A stretch of DNA of 64,000 nt, from assembly GCA_018398585.1 (NCBI GenBank), contig JAGTTD010000003.1, positions 11,292,637 to 11,356,636 of the forward strand. The letters run 5' to 3'. Of this stretch, positions 11,521 through 23,919 are shown in pieces. Position 1 is the first letter of the stretch; each line of letters starts with the position of its first letter. A program made the translations under genes and the position numbers. Source of the DNA: Simmondsia chinensis (taxonomy: Eukaryota > Streptophyta > Magnoliopsida > Caryophyllales > Simmondsiaceae). The notes below the pieces were generated by a model, which was not told the DNA's origin, searched no databases, and saw only the letters and a list, made by a program, of their open reading frames with translations.

Positions 11521-13713
11521 TGTTGGGAAAAAGATACGAAATTTTGTTGAAAAATAAACTCTGATGCCGACTATTGGGTTCACAGTTCTCAACTATGGTC
11601 ACAACAATATTAGAGCACTTAGAGCGGGATACTCTTCTCTTTACCTAAGCCCCCGGTTGGAGAGTCACGCTTCGTGACACCTCATGTGCGAGAGTTCCAG
11701 GGTATAGGTTTATCTCTATAAACCTTTTGCCCTAATACTAGTTGTTGAGATGAATTTCAAAAATTCTCCTTAAAGATTACGCAGCGGAACAGGTTTAGAA
11801 TGCATAACTCTAAACCTAGGGTTGATTTAAAATTCCTAATTTTAAATCTATTGACTTAAATTCATAATTTAAATCATCAAATCTAAATTCTTAATTTAGA
11901 TCTACAAGCCTTTTACTCTAATACATTCATAACAATATATAAACTTAAACGGGTATAATAACGAATACTGTAAATAAATAGAAAAGTGAAAAAGAATAAA
12001 TAAAGAAGAACATACCTGAAATTGCTCCAATAATATAGAAAACCAGAAAGACAATAATATTCTTTAAAACTGAGACCCTGAGACCTTCTACGCAATGACC
12101 TCGAACTGCCCGGAGGGTGGGCTACGAAAAATATTAAACTGGATCTCCGAAACAATTTCAGAAACCCTAAATAAATAATTTGACTCTAATGCCAAACCTC
12201 AGAATAAGCTCCTCTATTTATAGAAATATATCGGAGCGAAAAAGTATAATTATAATCGAAAAAGGATTGCACAGTTAACATCAAAACGCAACGTTTTATT
12301 TAAAACAGGTTCAAAATACAGCGTTTAGTAACAGTGCAACCGCTTCTGAGGGCCTGTCATCGGGTGCCACGTGTCACCGCGCGATTCGTCCCTGCATGGG
12401 CACGCGGATGGCCCTGTCGCGCGCTGGTTCGTTGGATCCGGTTCACACGGATCGCCACTGTGCAGGTTTTAAACGCGATTTCTTTTTTGGTTTTTTTTTT
12501 TGCTTTGTTTCTCACATGTAAAAATTCATCTTATGAATTTTAATTTTCCAAAAATTATTTTATTTTATAATCTTCAATTTTTTTATTCATCTCATAAATA
12601 ATATTTGGCACAATCAATTTACCCATCTTATGGATAAATAATTCATATCATGAATTCTTTAATATTTTTCTAATGGCAATAAATACAGAGGCTTGCGTAG
12701 CGATCTCAGGGACAATTTAAATATAGCTCCAAACGGGGTTAAATTAAATCATCTCATGATATTAATTTAATTACCATTTAATGAGACTTAATTCCACTAA
12801 ATAAATCTCACTGCACTCCAGACTTAAATTATTTATTCGATATCTCACTAATATACTGTATTGATGAAAACAACCCCTCCACTATATGTCCATGATAAAG
12901 GATAAATATAACTACTACCATTATCCTTCTCACAGCTTTTCCATTAGTTACTGACTCGCCCTTCACTGAATAATTCACTTATACCTGAACATACTCACAG
13001 TATAAATTCCAAATGTCAAACACTTGGAATACTTTGGCCAAAGTTTCCGAACTATTCAAATATTTGCGAATCAACTAAGGGGACATCTGTATCTCATAAA
13101 AGGCTATAGATTCCCTATTGAATACCTGATCCTTGTCACACTTCACGCAGCTACCCAGTGTACGTGGGATTTCAGTCATTCGTTTTAGACCTTACTTATA
13201 GTACACCAACGTAACTAATGTTCCATGAACAAGTCCAGAATACCCTCAGGATTTAGAGTCGTCTTTCAAACAGTACAATGCGAATCACTTATCTTCGATA
13301 GTAGTCTAGAAATAAGTAACCCACATGGTCCAACTCAGTGTGTCAAACACACTAACCTAACACTTTTGGATCCATCCACATGACCAAGACAAGCCATCTA
13401 AAGTGTCACGTTATAGTCTTAACATACAAGTGGTCCAGACTTGTCTTCGACTACGAGTCTTTCAAACAACAATCCATATCATTTGGTCCAAGTCTATCTG
13501 TGGCTTAGTCTCATAAACCACTTAGAACAAACATGTAAATTGTAGTTTGAGGACTACACCCATCTCATGGATGCCTCCTGAAAGAAAATCACATGCAGTA
13601 TCAATGCTCAAATACACAAATTTAACTAGAAAACGACTGGAACTTCAATTTTATTTATAAATTAAAATAATATGTCCAAAATAAATCTGAATTTTAGGAC
13701 ATTGTTCCTAACA
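11521..13713 (-). repeat. 3' LTR of element C (2193 bp)
   Basis: Aligns end to end with 17950-20158. Both have a minus-strand TATAAATA box (plus-strand TATTTATA at 12215-12222 here, 18652-18659 in the other), the same oligo-T and GC-rich block near 12330-12500, and matching ends. The inner edge is the purine tract at 13714. Confidence 0.93.
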
Positions 13714-13729
13714 ATCTCCCACTTGTCCT
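13714..13729 (-). other. Polypurine tract of element C
   Basis: On the minus strand GGACAAGTGGGAGAT directly precedes the LTR start TGTTAGGAACA. This is the standard copia plus-strand primer position. Confidence 0.85.
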
Positions 13730-14700
13730 AAATCCAATTTATGACAAAGTCCATACTCACCTCTTTTTAAGTTTGAACAAAAAATCTACTGAGCCTGACC
13801 CTTAGTGAGCACAATTACTCTATTATGAAGTCAGCAATACAATACTGCTTGACATTCTCCTCACTAATGGCTCCCACTCCAAGGGTAAAGACATACTTAG
13901 ACGTTGAACGTCTATCATATTAATCTGGCTGGAAGTCTTAAATCAGTATAACCAACTGGAACTGGCTCATCACCTTGAAAGATCAGCATAGGATCCCTAG
14001 TTCTTCTCAAGAACAAGAGAAAACATTTCACTGCCACCTAGTTCATTGGACCTAAATTAGACTAACACCTGCATACTATCCCATAGCATGGCAGACATCA
14101 AGTCTCGTGCACAAGATGGCATACCTGAGGCTCCCACTGCCAAAGCATATGGAATATTCCTCAATTGCTCCTTCTCTTGAGGTGTCCTAGAACACTACTC
14201 AAAAGGGATAGGGACTCCATGCTATACCTTGACAACATCTTGTCAATATAAGTGGCTAAAGAAAGAACCAACATCCTACTCTTACGACCTCGCAGAAGCT
14301 TAAATCTAAAAGTAGAGTTGGCTCCTCCTATGTCTTTCATATTGAGCTATCATGACAACCAAGTCTTTACAGCTAATGACACCCCTACATCATTCCTAAT
14401 GATTAGTATATTGTTGACATACAATACCAAGAAAGTCACTACCTTCTCTTAATGTCGGTTGTACATGCATGGTTCGAGCAACCGATTGCACAAAACTATA
14501 ATACTTAATTGCTTAATGGTGGCTAAAAGGATCAGATTCAATGCCACGATCAACCACTAAGGCTCCCCTATGAACCTGTCAGGTGTCTTGACAATCCTCC
14601 CACTACACCTAAGCTCTCGTGTACCTGGAACATTCTCGTTCCTATTAGTAGGCGCATCTAATGCTCCCACTATGACTTAAGTTGTGTCTAGTTGTTCAGA
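13730..14700 (-). pseudogene. Copia RT and RNase H remnant, element C
   Basis: Minus-strand translation with many stops and shifts gives FLVLYVNNILII near 14405-14440, where the catalytic YVDD has become YVNN. TPQEKEQLRNIPYALAVGASGM follows near 14110-14200, corresponding to the family IPYASAIGSIMYAM block, and further traces lead into RNase H. The fingers and first palm motif are not visible, so a deletion lies between integrase and this point. Confidence 0.7.
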
Positions 14701-14819
14701 ATTATTGTCATTTTTCTTTAATACTATTTTTGTTTTTGTTTTTATAGCTTACTTGTAAAGTCCTTCTCTAAGTATTTTGCATTGTATTTACAAATGACCT
14801 TTTAAATCAAAATTGTAGA

Positions 14820-15436
14820 AAAAACAGTCATTGTTCCTTTTATTTATAACACCATTCTGCTGCGGTGTAACCAGAGCAGAAAGCTGAGATCTCATCTCAT
14901 TTTACAGTTCAGAAATCCAAAAACTCACCCAAAAAATATTCACCACCTCGATCTAATCGAAGTAATTTAACTTGTTTATCTAATTGCTTTTCAACTTCAG
15001 CTTTGTACTTTTTGAACTTTTCAAAGGAGTCCGACTAATGTTTAATCAGATAAACATATACATGCCTTGAGTAATCATCACTAAACATGAATAAGTACTC
15101 ATAACCACCTCTTGCCTGAACACGTATTGGTCCACATACATCTATGTGAACCAGCTCAAGCAAGCCATCGAGCTTGTTGCCTTTCCTCTTAAAGACAGAC
15201 TTGGTCATTTTTCTTTCTATGCAGGATTTACAGATTGGTAATGACCTCAAGTCCAAAGCCTCTATCAGTCCATCTTTTACCAGTCTTTGGATCCTGTTCG
15301 AATTAGTGTGACCTAAACGTTGGCCCCATGTGTAGGCAATATCCCTTTCAAGGTGTTTTCTTTTAAAAGATTGAACAAGTGAACTTACGTTAAATTCATT
15401 TAAACAATTACCATAGTTTTGATAAGGAAATAACAT
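14820..15436 (-). pseudogene. Copia GAG-pre-integrase and integrase fragment, element C
   Basis: The open stretch 15035-15436 carries RLGHTNSNRIQRLVKDG (HxxxxH-type start of the integrase zinc finger), ICKSCIERKMTKS (its CxxC half), then LVHIDVCGPI and FMFSDDYSRHVYVYLIKH with two catalytic-core aspartates. After a stop near 15035 it continues in other frames with KLLRSD-like, GGEYF-like and TPQQNGV blocks down to about 14860. The rest of integrase and the linker to RT are lost. Confidence 0.85.
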
Positions 15437-15639
15437 GAATAAATAATTTATTCAAGTACATGTGTAAATAAACAACTTATTTCTCATATTAAAATTTTCA
15501 TTATGAAAATCAACTGAATAACAATTATTCATAAAACGAGATACATAAATCAAATACCTGTGCAGAGTAGCTACAAATAAACAATTTTTAAAACAAAACT
15601 CTATTACTAAAGTCTAAGCTAACATCTCTTACACTTAAG

Positions 15640-15930
15640 ACCACAGTTATTGTACTGTCCCTAACCATCATGTATAACACTCATCGTGTAGCTTTTAGCC
15701 TAGTCTGAGCTCCTGTAACATATTACAGACTTGGTCAGTTGAACCCGAGTCCACACACCAGGAATCTGGTGAACTCACAACTACACAAGACTCAAATCAG
15801 TGAGATATCAACATACCTTCACCAGATGGTTTAGCAATCTTTGTGGAAGAGTAGCTAGGTACTTAGCGTAGTTTCTTTTCCAGTGGCCTAGTTTTTCTTG
15901 CAAAAGAAACACTTTTCTTTGCCGACTTCC
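15640..15930 (-). pseudogene. Gag zinc knuckle and protease remnant, element C
   Basis: The minus strand shows a worn CCHC knuckle (CFFCKK followed by a stop) at about 15870-15915. The protease block WCVDSGSTDQVCNML follows at about 15705-15760, with the catalytic DSG present. The reading frame is broken on both sides, and no gag core was found upstream. Confidence 0.65.
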
Positions 15931-16660
15931 TTATGGACTTGGTTGCTACAATAACAACCTTGCCCTTTCCTTTCTTTCTAGTAGGTCCCTTGTGAGTAAT
16001 AACTAAGTCCAACTTATATATTTTTTTAAGGCAAAGTAATTTGGTTCAATGAGTACATTATGTATTTAAAAAATAAGCAAAGTTCGCCAGCCCTATCCAT
16101 ATAAAATATTGTAAATGCAAACATATGTGTAATTGTCTAACAAGACTCATGTATAATGCAGTGCTATATATATTCTTTCAATTAGCATACACAATAAGTT
16201 AGATATCCACCAAACTGTGCTATCATGCATACAATGATGACCCAAACACACCACTCCTTACTCCCCGGCAGCGGGGTCGCACGAAGCTAGTTCAGGTCAG
16301 AACTATTCTCAATTAACATGTTTTTCTTATAACTCTTACTAAACATGATTAACTCACCACTTTACTTTAGTCTCTAACATGACACAACAGAGCTCCTCGG
16401 GGAGGCTAATGCATCACGCTAGTCAAGTGTAAACCATTACCTAAACCTCCATACAAATACACGAAATACTCCACGGCAGCGTGATCGCATTGCTTCTTTG
16501 CACTTTGGTTTATCTTAAAGAAGTCTAACCATGTAATCTGCAAACCGACATTCTCCACAGGGAGGTCTATCGATCTACTATACTACTAGACCGGTAATGG
16601 AGACAGTGAGGTTACAACAATTGAAAACTCGCTCCCACTTGATTTTTATAACCAGCGATT
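15931..16660. other. No gene seen (element C leader)
   Basis: AT-rich sequence of element C between the zinc-knuckle remnant and the repeat arrays. Two similar CGGCAGCG-type patches lie near 16267 and 16475. No gag core, RNA gene or promoter was recognised. Confidence 0.5.
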
Positions 16661-17230
16661 TTTAAATAACTTGCATTTATAACCTGGATTATCACATAAT
16701 CCCCTTTAGAATCTCATTCTAAAATCAACCAAAATTAATTAATTAATTTATTCAGAAACACTATCGTTTTCAAGCAAAGATTATCTTATAATCTTGCATT
16801 AGAAATCTCATTCTAAAACCAATCAATAAAATTAATTAATTAATTTTAATTAAAGCAATACCAATATTTAATTTAGATTATCATATAATCTACTTTTAAA
16901 ATTCTGAATTCAAAATTAAATTAAAATAATTTTATTTAAAATCAATAGCGATTTTGTGCTTAGACTATCCCATAGTCTATTTTTCAGAATCTTAATCTAA
17001 AATCAAATAAGCTTAGACTACCCAATAGTATAGTTTAGAATCTTATTCTAAAATTTAATTAACAAAATTTCACTTTTAATTTAAAAATAAAGTTAACTTA
17101 GACTATCTTATAGTCTACTTCAGAATCTTATTCTAAAATATTTTTAAATAACTTTTATTGGAATAACACTGATTTACAACTTAAATTATCTCATAATTTA
17201 ATTTATAATCTCATTCTAAAAGAAAATTAA
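16660..17230. repeat. Diverged tandem repeats in the leader of element C, array 1
   Basis: Units of about 75-90 bp recur, each built on TAGACTAT or TTATC followed by ATAGTCT or ATAATCT and AGAATCTTATTCTAAAAT. Copies are visible near 16680, 16785, 16875, 16960, 17010, 17095 and 17185. Each unit holds a short inverted repeat. Confidence 0.65.
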
Positions 17231-17399
17231 TTAATAAAATAATTAATTAATAGTTTTTATGCAAATTAGTAAATAAAAAAAATTTAAATATCTGATGCTG
17301 ACGTCAGCATGATGTCAGCGTTAGCCTGACTCTGACAACCAAGTCAGAAAGTTTTTTTTTTAAATTTTAAAATTAAAATATTTAATTTTAAAATAAATT

Positions 17400-17540
17400 G
17401 AATTTAATCTCATTAAATCAATTTTATCCGATTTCGCATAAAATAGTTAAATCTAATCCCATTAGATCAACTTTGTCCAAATTTATAAAATATTTGAATC
17501 TAATCCTATTAGATCAATTTTGTCCGATTTCGTAAATCAT
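17400..17540. repeat. Tandem repeats in the leader of element C, array 2
   Basis: About three units of roughly 55-60 bp share AATCTAATCCCATTAGATCAATTTTGTCC, starting near 17403, 17451 and 17507. Confidence 0.65.
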
Positions 17541-17599
17541 GACTGAGAAAGTACAATCTTATTATACGAACAACATAATCGCAAACTTATGGGTGGTTC

Positions 17600-17830
17600 C
17601 GAATTAACGATTAGTTCGTTAACGATTTAAACAATTTAAATCGTTACTATAAACAATCTAGTTAACTATTAACTCTTTTAATGGATTTAAACAATTTAAA
17701 TCGTTGCATTAAAACAAAGTAATTAACAATTAATTACTTTAATGATTCAAACAATTTAAATCACAAATATAAACAATCATCTGAATTTAATTATTGATTT
17801 AAACAATTGAAATCGAACCGTCAAATTAAA
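17600..17830. repeat. Tandem repeats in the leader of element C, array 3
   Basis: Four units of roughly 60-75 bp are centred on GATTTAAACAATTTAAATCG, itself an inverted repeat. They lie near 17622, 17683, 17745 and 17800. The array lies close to the primer site. Confidence 0.65.
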
Positions 17831-17935
17831 CTAAGTTTCCTTCTTAATAAAATCTCTATTTTATTAAATCGCAAATCTATTTATTTCGATCGTATTTTAC
17901 CTAGCCATGTATATTATGAATGTAATCAGAGGCTG

Positions 17936-17947
17936 GCTCTAATACCA
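17936..17947 (-). other. Primer-binding site of element C
   Basis: The minus strand reads TGGTATTAGAGC two bases inside the LTR ending at 17950. It is the initiator-Met tRNA site with one change from TGGTATCAGAGC. Confidence 0.88.
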
Positions 17948-17949
17948 AT

Positions 17950-20158
17950 TGTTGGGAAAAAGATATGAAATTTTGTTAAAAAATAAACTCTGATGTCGAC
18001 TATTGGGTTCACAGTTCTCAAGTATGGTCACAACAATAGGCACCTATTAGAGCACTTAGAGTAGGAGACTCTTCTCTTTACCTAAGCCCCCGGTCGGAGA
18101 GTCACGCTTCGTGACACCTCACGTGCGAGAATTCCTAGAAATAGATTTATCTCTATAAACCTTTTGCCCTAATACCAGTTGTTGGGATGAATTTCAAAAA
18201 TTCTCCCTAAAGATTACGCAGCGGAACAGGTTTAGAATTCACAACTCTAAACCGAGGGTTGATTTAAAATTCCTAATTTTAAATCTACTGACTTAAATTC
18301 ATAATTTAAATCATCAAATCTAAATTCTTAATTTAGATCTACAAGCCTTTTACTCTAATACATTCACAACAATACATAAACTTAAACGGGTATAATAACG
18401 AATACCGTAAATAAATAGAAAAGCGAAAAAGAATAAATAAAGAAGAACATACCTGAAATTACTCCAATAATATAGAAAACCAGAAAGACAATAATATTCT
18501 TCAAAACCGAGACCCTGAGGCCTTCTACGCAATGACCTCGAATTGCCCGGAGGGTGGGCTTCTAAAAATATTATACTGGATCTCCGAAATAATTTCAGAA
18601 ATACTAAATAAATAATTTGACTCTAATGCCAAACCTCAGAATAAGCCCCTCTATTTATAGAAATATATCGGAGCGAAAAAAAATAATTATAATCGAAAAA
18701 GGATTGCACAGTTAACATCAAAACGCAGCGTTTTATTTAAAACAGGTTCAAAACGCCGCATTTAGTAACAGTGCAACCGCTTCTGAGGGCCTGTCATTGC
18801 GTGCCACGTGTCACAGCGCGATTCGTCCCCGCATGGGCACGCAGATGGCCCTGGTGGGCGTCCCAGCGTGCGAAGGATCCGGTTCACACGGATCGCAACT
18901 GTGCAAGTTTTAAACGCGATTTTTTTTGTTTTTTTTGTTTTTTTGCTTTGTTTCTCACATGTAAAAATAGATCTTATGAATTTTAATTTTCCAAAAATTA
19001 TTTTATTTTATAATTTTTAATTTTTTTATTCATCTCATGAATAATGTTTGGCAAAATCAATTTACCCATCTTATGGATAAATAATTCATCTCATGAATTC
19101 TTTAATATTTTTCTAATGGCAATAAATATAGAGTCTTGTTCAAGAACCTCGGGGACAATTTAAATCTAGCTCCAAACGGTGTTAAATTAAATCATCTCAT
19201 GATATTAATTTAATTATCATTTAATGAGACTTAATTCCACTAAATAAATCTCACTGCACTCCAGACTTAAATTATTTATTGGATATCTTTCTAATATACT
19301 ATATTGATGACAACAACCCCTCCACTAGATGTACATGACAATGGATAAATATAACTACTACCATTATCCTTCTCACAGCTTCTCCATTAGTTGCCGACTC
19401 GCCCTTCACTGAATAATTCACTTATACCTAAACATACTCAGAGTATAAATTCCAAATGTCAAACACTTGGGAATACTTTGGCCAAAATTTTCGAACTATT
19501 CAAATATTTGCGAATCAACTAAGGGGACATCTGTATCTCATAAAGAATCTAGATTCCCTATTGAATACCTGATCCTTGTCACACTTCACGCCGCTACCCA
19601 GTGTACATGGGATTTCAGTCATTCGTTTTAGACCTTACTTATAGTACACCAAAGTAACTAACGTTCCATGCACATGTCCAGAATACCCTCAGGATTTAGA
19701 GTCGTCGTTCAAATAGCACAATGCGAATCACTTATCTTCGATAGTAGTCTAGAAATAAGTAACCCACATGGTCCAACTCAGTGTGTCAAACACACTAACC
19801 TAATACTTTTGGATCTCCATCCACATGACCAAGACAAGTCATCTAAAGTGTCACGTTATAGTCTTACCATACAAGTGGTCCAGACTTGTCTTCGACTACG
19901 GGTCTTTCAAACAACAATCCATATCATTTGTTCCAAGTCTATCTGTGGCTTAGTCTCATAAACCGCTTAGAACAAACATGTAAATTGTAGTCTGAGGACT
20001 ACACCCATCTCATGGATGCCTCCCGAAAGAAAATCACATACAGTATAAATGCTCAAATACACAAATTTAACTAGAAAACGACTGGAACTTCAATTTTATT
20101 TATTAGTTAAAATAATATATCCAGAATAAATCTGGATTTCAGGACATTGTTCCTAACA
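17950..20158 (-). repeat. 5' LTR of element C (2209 bp)
   Basis: Partner of 11521-13713. It keeps the same order of blocks with scattered point changes and small indels. The outer end is followed by the AAAAG duplication at 20159-20163. Confidence 0.93.
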
Positions 20159-21540
20159 AAAAGAAGTCAAAATGGTGCTTGGATAATAATTTCACAAGTC
20201 ATATAACCGAAGAACAATGAATGAGCACTTTTATCAAACCAAGAAAAGTATACATCACTTTTGGTAACTTTAAGAAAAGAAAAAAAATTTTGCATCAGTA
20301 ACATTGCCCCTGACCCTTCTCCTTTTATATATAATGGTTTACTTGTTAATGGTCTTTTGCATAATTTTCCTAACATTAGTCTACAATGTGATAGAATTTA
20401 TTGTGTGCAATCTTGAATCATTTAAATTTGTAGTGGCGTGTGCTTAAATGAATGAATTATGACTTGATCAATTAGGATGTGATAATGTCTATATGATTGA
20501 TCTTAAATATATGAACTTTGTGAAATGGTCTAGTGTCTGGAATGAAAATGGTCATTGGATTTGAAATAGAAGATTTAAACATGCTAGTATAGACTTAATT
20601 TCAGAACTTTTGAAAAATGATCTTATTTGACGACTACCAAAGCTTAATTCGAAAAAGATCATATTTGTCATGCACTTCAATATGGAATACAAACAAGATC
20701 TTCATTCAAACCCAGTGATATACTTTCTATCTCAAGGCATCTTGAACTTTTGTATATAGACTTATTTGATCCTATTAGACATTTAAGCCATTGTGAAAAG
20801 GTATGGACATGTAATTGTTGTTGTTCACTCCCATTTTTCTTGGTGCCTATTTGCCTCTCATAAGAGTGAAACATTTGATAAATTTGAAAAAGTTCTGCAA
20901 ATAAGTGCAAAATGAAGAATATTTGAAAATCATTTCAATTAGAAGTGATCGTGAAAGGAAATTTGAAAAAAGTGATTTTGAAAAATATTGTGATTAAATT
21001 GGAATCCAACATAATTTTTTAACTCCTAAAATTTCTCAACAAAACAGAGTGGTTCAAAAAAAAAAAAAAAAAAAAAAAAAGAATATATATATATATATAG
21101 AACTCTTAAACAAATGGCAAAAACCATGCTTTTTGAAAATAATTTGCAGATTCATTTTGGGTTGAAGCCGTTAACACCACTTGCTACGTCTTAAATTGAG
21201 CTTTAATAAGGCTTATTTTGAAGAAAACACCATATGAACTTTTACAAAGAAAGAAATTCAAATATTGCACATATCAAATCATTTGGGTGTAAATGGCTTC
21301 ATCCACAACAATGGTAAAACAAACCTTGGTAAATTTGATCCACGAGTAGATAAAGGTATTTTTATTTGATATTCTCTAACTAGCAAAGCATATAGAGTCT
21401 ATAATAAAAGGATAAAAGCTGTATAAGAGTCTATACATGTGGTTTTTGATGAAACTAATGCCTTGTCCTCTAGAATTTCTTATGATGTTGATGGTATAGT
21501 AATCAAACCAATAAATATCATACCCGCATACGAAGAGTAA
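20159..21540 (+). pseudogene. Protease, GAG-pre-integrase and integrase of element B, decayed
   Basis: Just after element C the plus strand continues the B polyprotein with SKWCLDNNFTSHITE. This is the copia protease start, in which the catalytic DSG has become DNN. WIWNRRFKHASIDLISELLKN follows at 20545-20610 (GAG-pre-integrase), then integrase traces at about 20735-21100, including YGHVIVVVHSHFSW and FDKFEKVLQIS, and a poly-A run at 21056-21080 inside the core. C-terminal traces extend to about 21540. Many stops are present. This fixes where element C inserted. Confidence 0.75.
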
Positions 21541-21639
21541 GAAAAGGATAAACCCAAAGCTCCCCGGAAGGAAATGTCAAAAATATAGAATCCAAAGAGG
21601 AAGACATGCTACATGTGATTGGAAATTCTTGAAGGATCA

Positions 21640-22940
21640 CCCAACAAGTCAAATCATCGGCGATCCCTATCAATGTGGTAAAAAACAAGGAAAGGATAGC
21701 AGCTAAAAGCTATAACCAAGAAGAAGGTACAGACTGTTAAGAGAATTTTGCACCCCTTGATAGATTAAAAGCTATTTGACTCTTATGTGCCTTTCCTTTA
21801 TTTCAAAGATTTTGAACTTTTTCAAATGGATGTGAAAAGTGTATGTCTGAATAGTTGTATTAGAAAAGAAGTTTATGTTAAAAAATCACTTGATTTTTTG
21901 GATAATAAATTTTCCAATCATGTTGATAAACTCGAAAATGTTCTTTATGGATTGAAACAAACTCCTAGAGCTTGGTATAAAAGATCAAGTTCTTTTATAA
22001 TGCGAAATAAATTTTCAAGAGAAGGTTGAAACCACACTTTTTATCAAACACTCTAGAAATGATATTCTAATTATGCAAATATATATTGAAGATATAGTGT
22101 TTGGTGCTACTAGCCCCTCTATTTGTGAAGAATTTACAAATCTTATGAGGGAATTTGAAATGAGCATGATGGGAGAAATCAATTACTTCCTTGGATTGCA
22201 AATCACGCAAGACATGGAAGGAATTTTCATCAACCAAGCCAAGTAAATCAAGGAAATGCTTAAGAAGTTTGGCATGGAAAATTTGAAAACAAATGCAACC
22301 CCAATGACCTCAACACTCAAGCTAGATATGGATAAAAAAGGTGGATTAAAAAGCTAAATAAAGGTATGATTCGATCCTTTGTTTACCATTCCACAAATTA
22401 ATGTGTGCATATGTGGTGCATTGCATAAATGTCTAAAAAGAATCGCAATAATATTCCGTGAAAAGAATTTTTTCGATGCCTAGTTGGTACTTAGACTTGT
22501 TCTATCCAGGTGTGATTTCCTAGATCTAGTTCAATATAATTATGTGAATTTTACTTGTTTAAAAGTGGACTAGAAATCAAATTATGGAACTTGTCAATTT
22601 ATTGGTCATGCAGTAGTGCCATGGTAAAAAAAAAAAAAAGAACATTGCTTCATCCTCCATTAAGGTCAAATACATTACTTGTACAAGTCATTGTGCTAAA
22701 ATATCTTGGTTAATGCATGAATTTGATGATTAAGGCATTCATATTGATCATGCTCTTATTATGTGTGATAATGGTAGTACAATATGCTTAACCAAACCTC
22801 CGGGTCAACATTTTAGAACCAATCATACCATTCGTGATCATGTGCTTAAAGGATATATCGTAAAATTTGTGCCCACAAATGATCAACAACTAGATAATGT
22901 TACTAGGCCTCTATGTGGAACTAATTGGTGATATTAAAAG
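21640..22940 (+). pseudogene. RT and RNase H of element B, decayed
   Basis: Blocks match those in element A in the same order: KERIAAKSYNQEEGTD near 21680, DVKSVCLNSCIRKEVYVKKS at 21830-21890, and LENVLYGLKQTPRAWYKRSS at 21930-21990. YIEDIVFGAT near 22083-22115 shows the catalytic YVDD changed to YIED. EINYFLGLQITQDMEG-type sequence and RNase H traces follow to about 22930. One open stretch of 80 codons survives at 21787-22029. The polymerase is inactive. Confidence 0.82.
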
Positions 22941-23919
22941 AAGGATTAACATGGCGAAATATATTACTTGGGTACATTAATTTCATATTCATAGTTATAC
23001 TGAAAATGGCTCTCAAATGGTAGCGTACAGTTGTCCAAGTATTCTTATCCAATCTAATGAATATTAGTGCTTGGAAACTGTGTTTTAAAAGGAAACACAG
23101 AATTGAGTTACCTTTGATATCTCCAATGTTTGTTTAACTTGAATATTCTCTCACATTCTTGTTCATAATTTCAATTAAAGTTATAAATGGGTTATGAGAA
23201 TTCCAAAACTTCAAGTTTAAAAATCTTACTTTGTGAAAAATTATTCGTGTTCACCTTATTGAGGCATATGGAAATATTTTTAAAAAACGGTGAAACAGTA
23301 TATCACAAAAAAGGAGGTAAAATTGTCCTTAACATATCGAGCTACATATGTAAAAACTACTTTTACATTTTAAACTTAGATCCCATCCCTTATTGTTTTT
23401 TTTTTTTTTTTAATTTTTTATGCTGGTTTAAACATTGGACAAATCTTTCTTTTTCAAAATACTTGTTATATCATAAAGGGAGAGAAATATCAAACACAGT
23501 GCATTGAATTCATTTATTCTTTTTCTATTGATGACAGAGAGGGGGGGGGGGGGGGGGGGGGGGGGGGAGGAGTTGATGTTTAGTTGTTTAATGTTAAAAA
23601 AATGATGCTATGAGTAAGTTATTGAACATCTAACTCCTAGAATGCATCAAGCATGGTATGAAGTTTGCGTTTGATTGAGAAATGTTAAAAATGATGTTGA
23701 TGTTAACCTATTGAATGTATGATTCTTACAATGCATCAACATAGGGGAAGACATTTGAGTTTGAATTTTTAACATGTTATATATAACTACATGACTTGAT
23801 ACGAAGTAAGAATTTGTACGATTTGTATAGTCAATATTTTTATGGTCAATTCTATACTTCAACTTTCATGTTTTTAAAGAGAAAATACAAAATTTTTGTC
23901 ATCATAAAAAGAGGAAGAT
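22941..23919 (+). other. 3' non-coding tract of element B with purine tracts and a 27-base poly-G
   Basis: No coding sequence was recognised. Purine tracts lie at about 23531-23570 (GATGACAGAGA followed by 27 G at 23541-23567), 23741-23750 and 23906-23919, the last abutting the LTR. Their spacing mirrors element A. The poly-G run occupies the position of an ordinary AAAGGGGGA tract in A and may be an expanded copy of it. Confidence 0.7.

Larger units (their letters stand above)
11521..20158 (-). mobile_element. Ty1/copia element C with 2.2-kb LTRs and perfect target duplication
   Basis: Minus-strand element with near-identical LTRs at 11521-13713 and 17950-20158, starting TGTTGGGAAAAAG and ending TCCTAACA on the plus strand. 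AAAAG is duplicated at 11516-11520 and 20159-20163. The primer site TGGTATTAGAGC is on the minus strand at 17936-17947, and a GTGGGAGAT purine tract abuts the other LTR at 13714. The internal region of only 4.2 kb holds remnants of a CCHC knuckle, protease, integrase and RT, preceded by a 2-kb AT-rich leader of tandem repeats. It split the gag-protease junction of element B. Angela/TAR-like lineage is a guess. Confidence 0.93.

Noticed and set aside
12334..12543. Short plus-strand protein frame, also seen at 18771-18986
   Set aside because: It lies inside the two LTRs of element C on the opposite strand, and is repeated because the LTR is repeated. No domain is seen.
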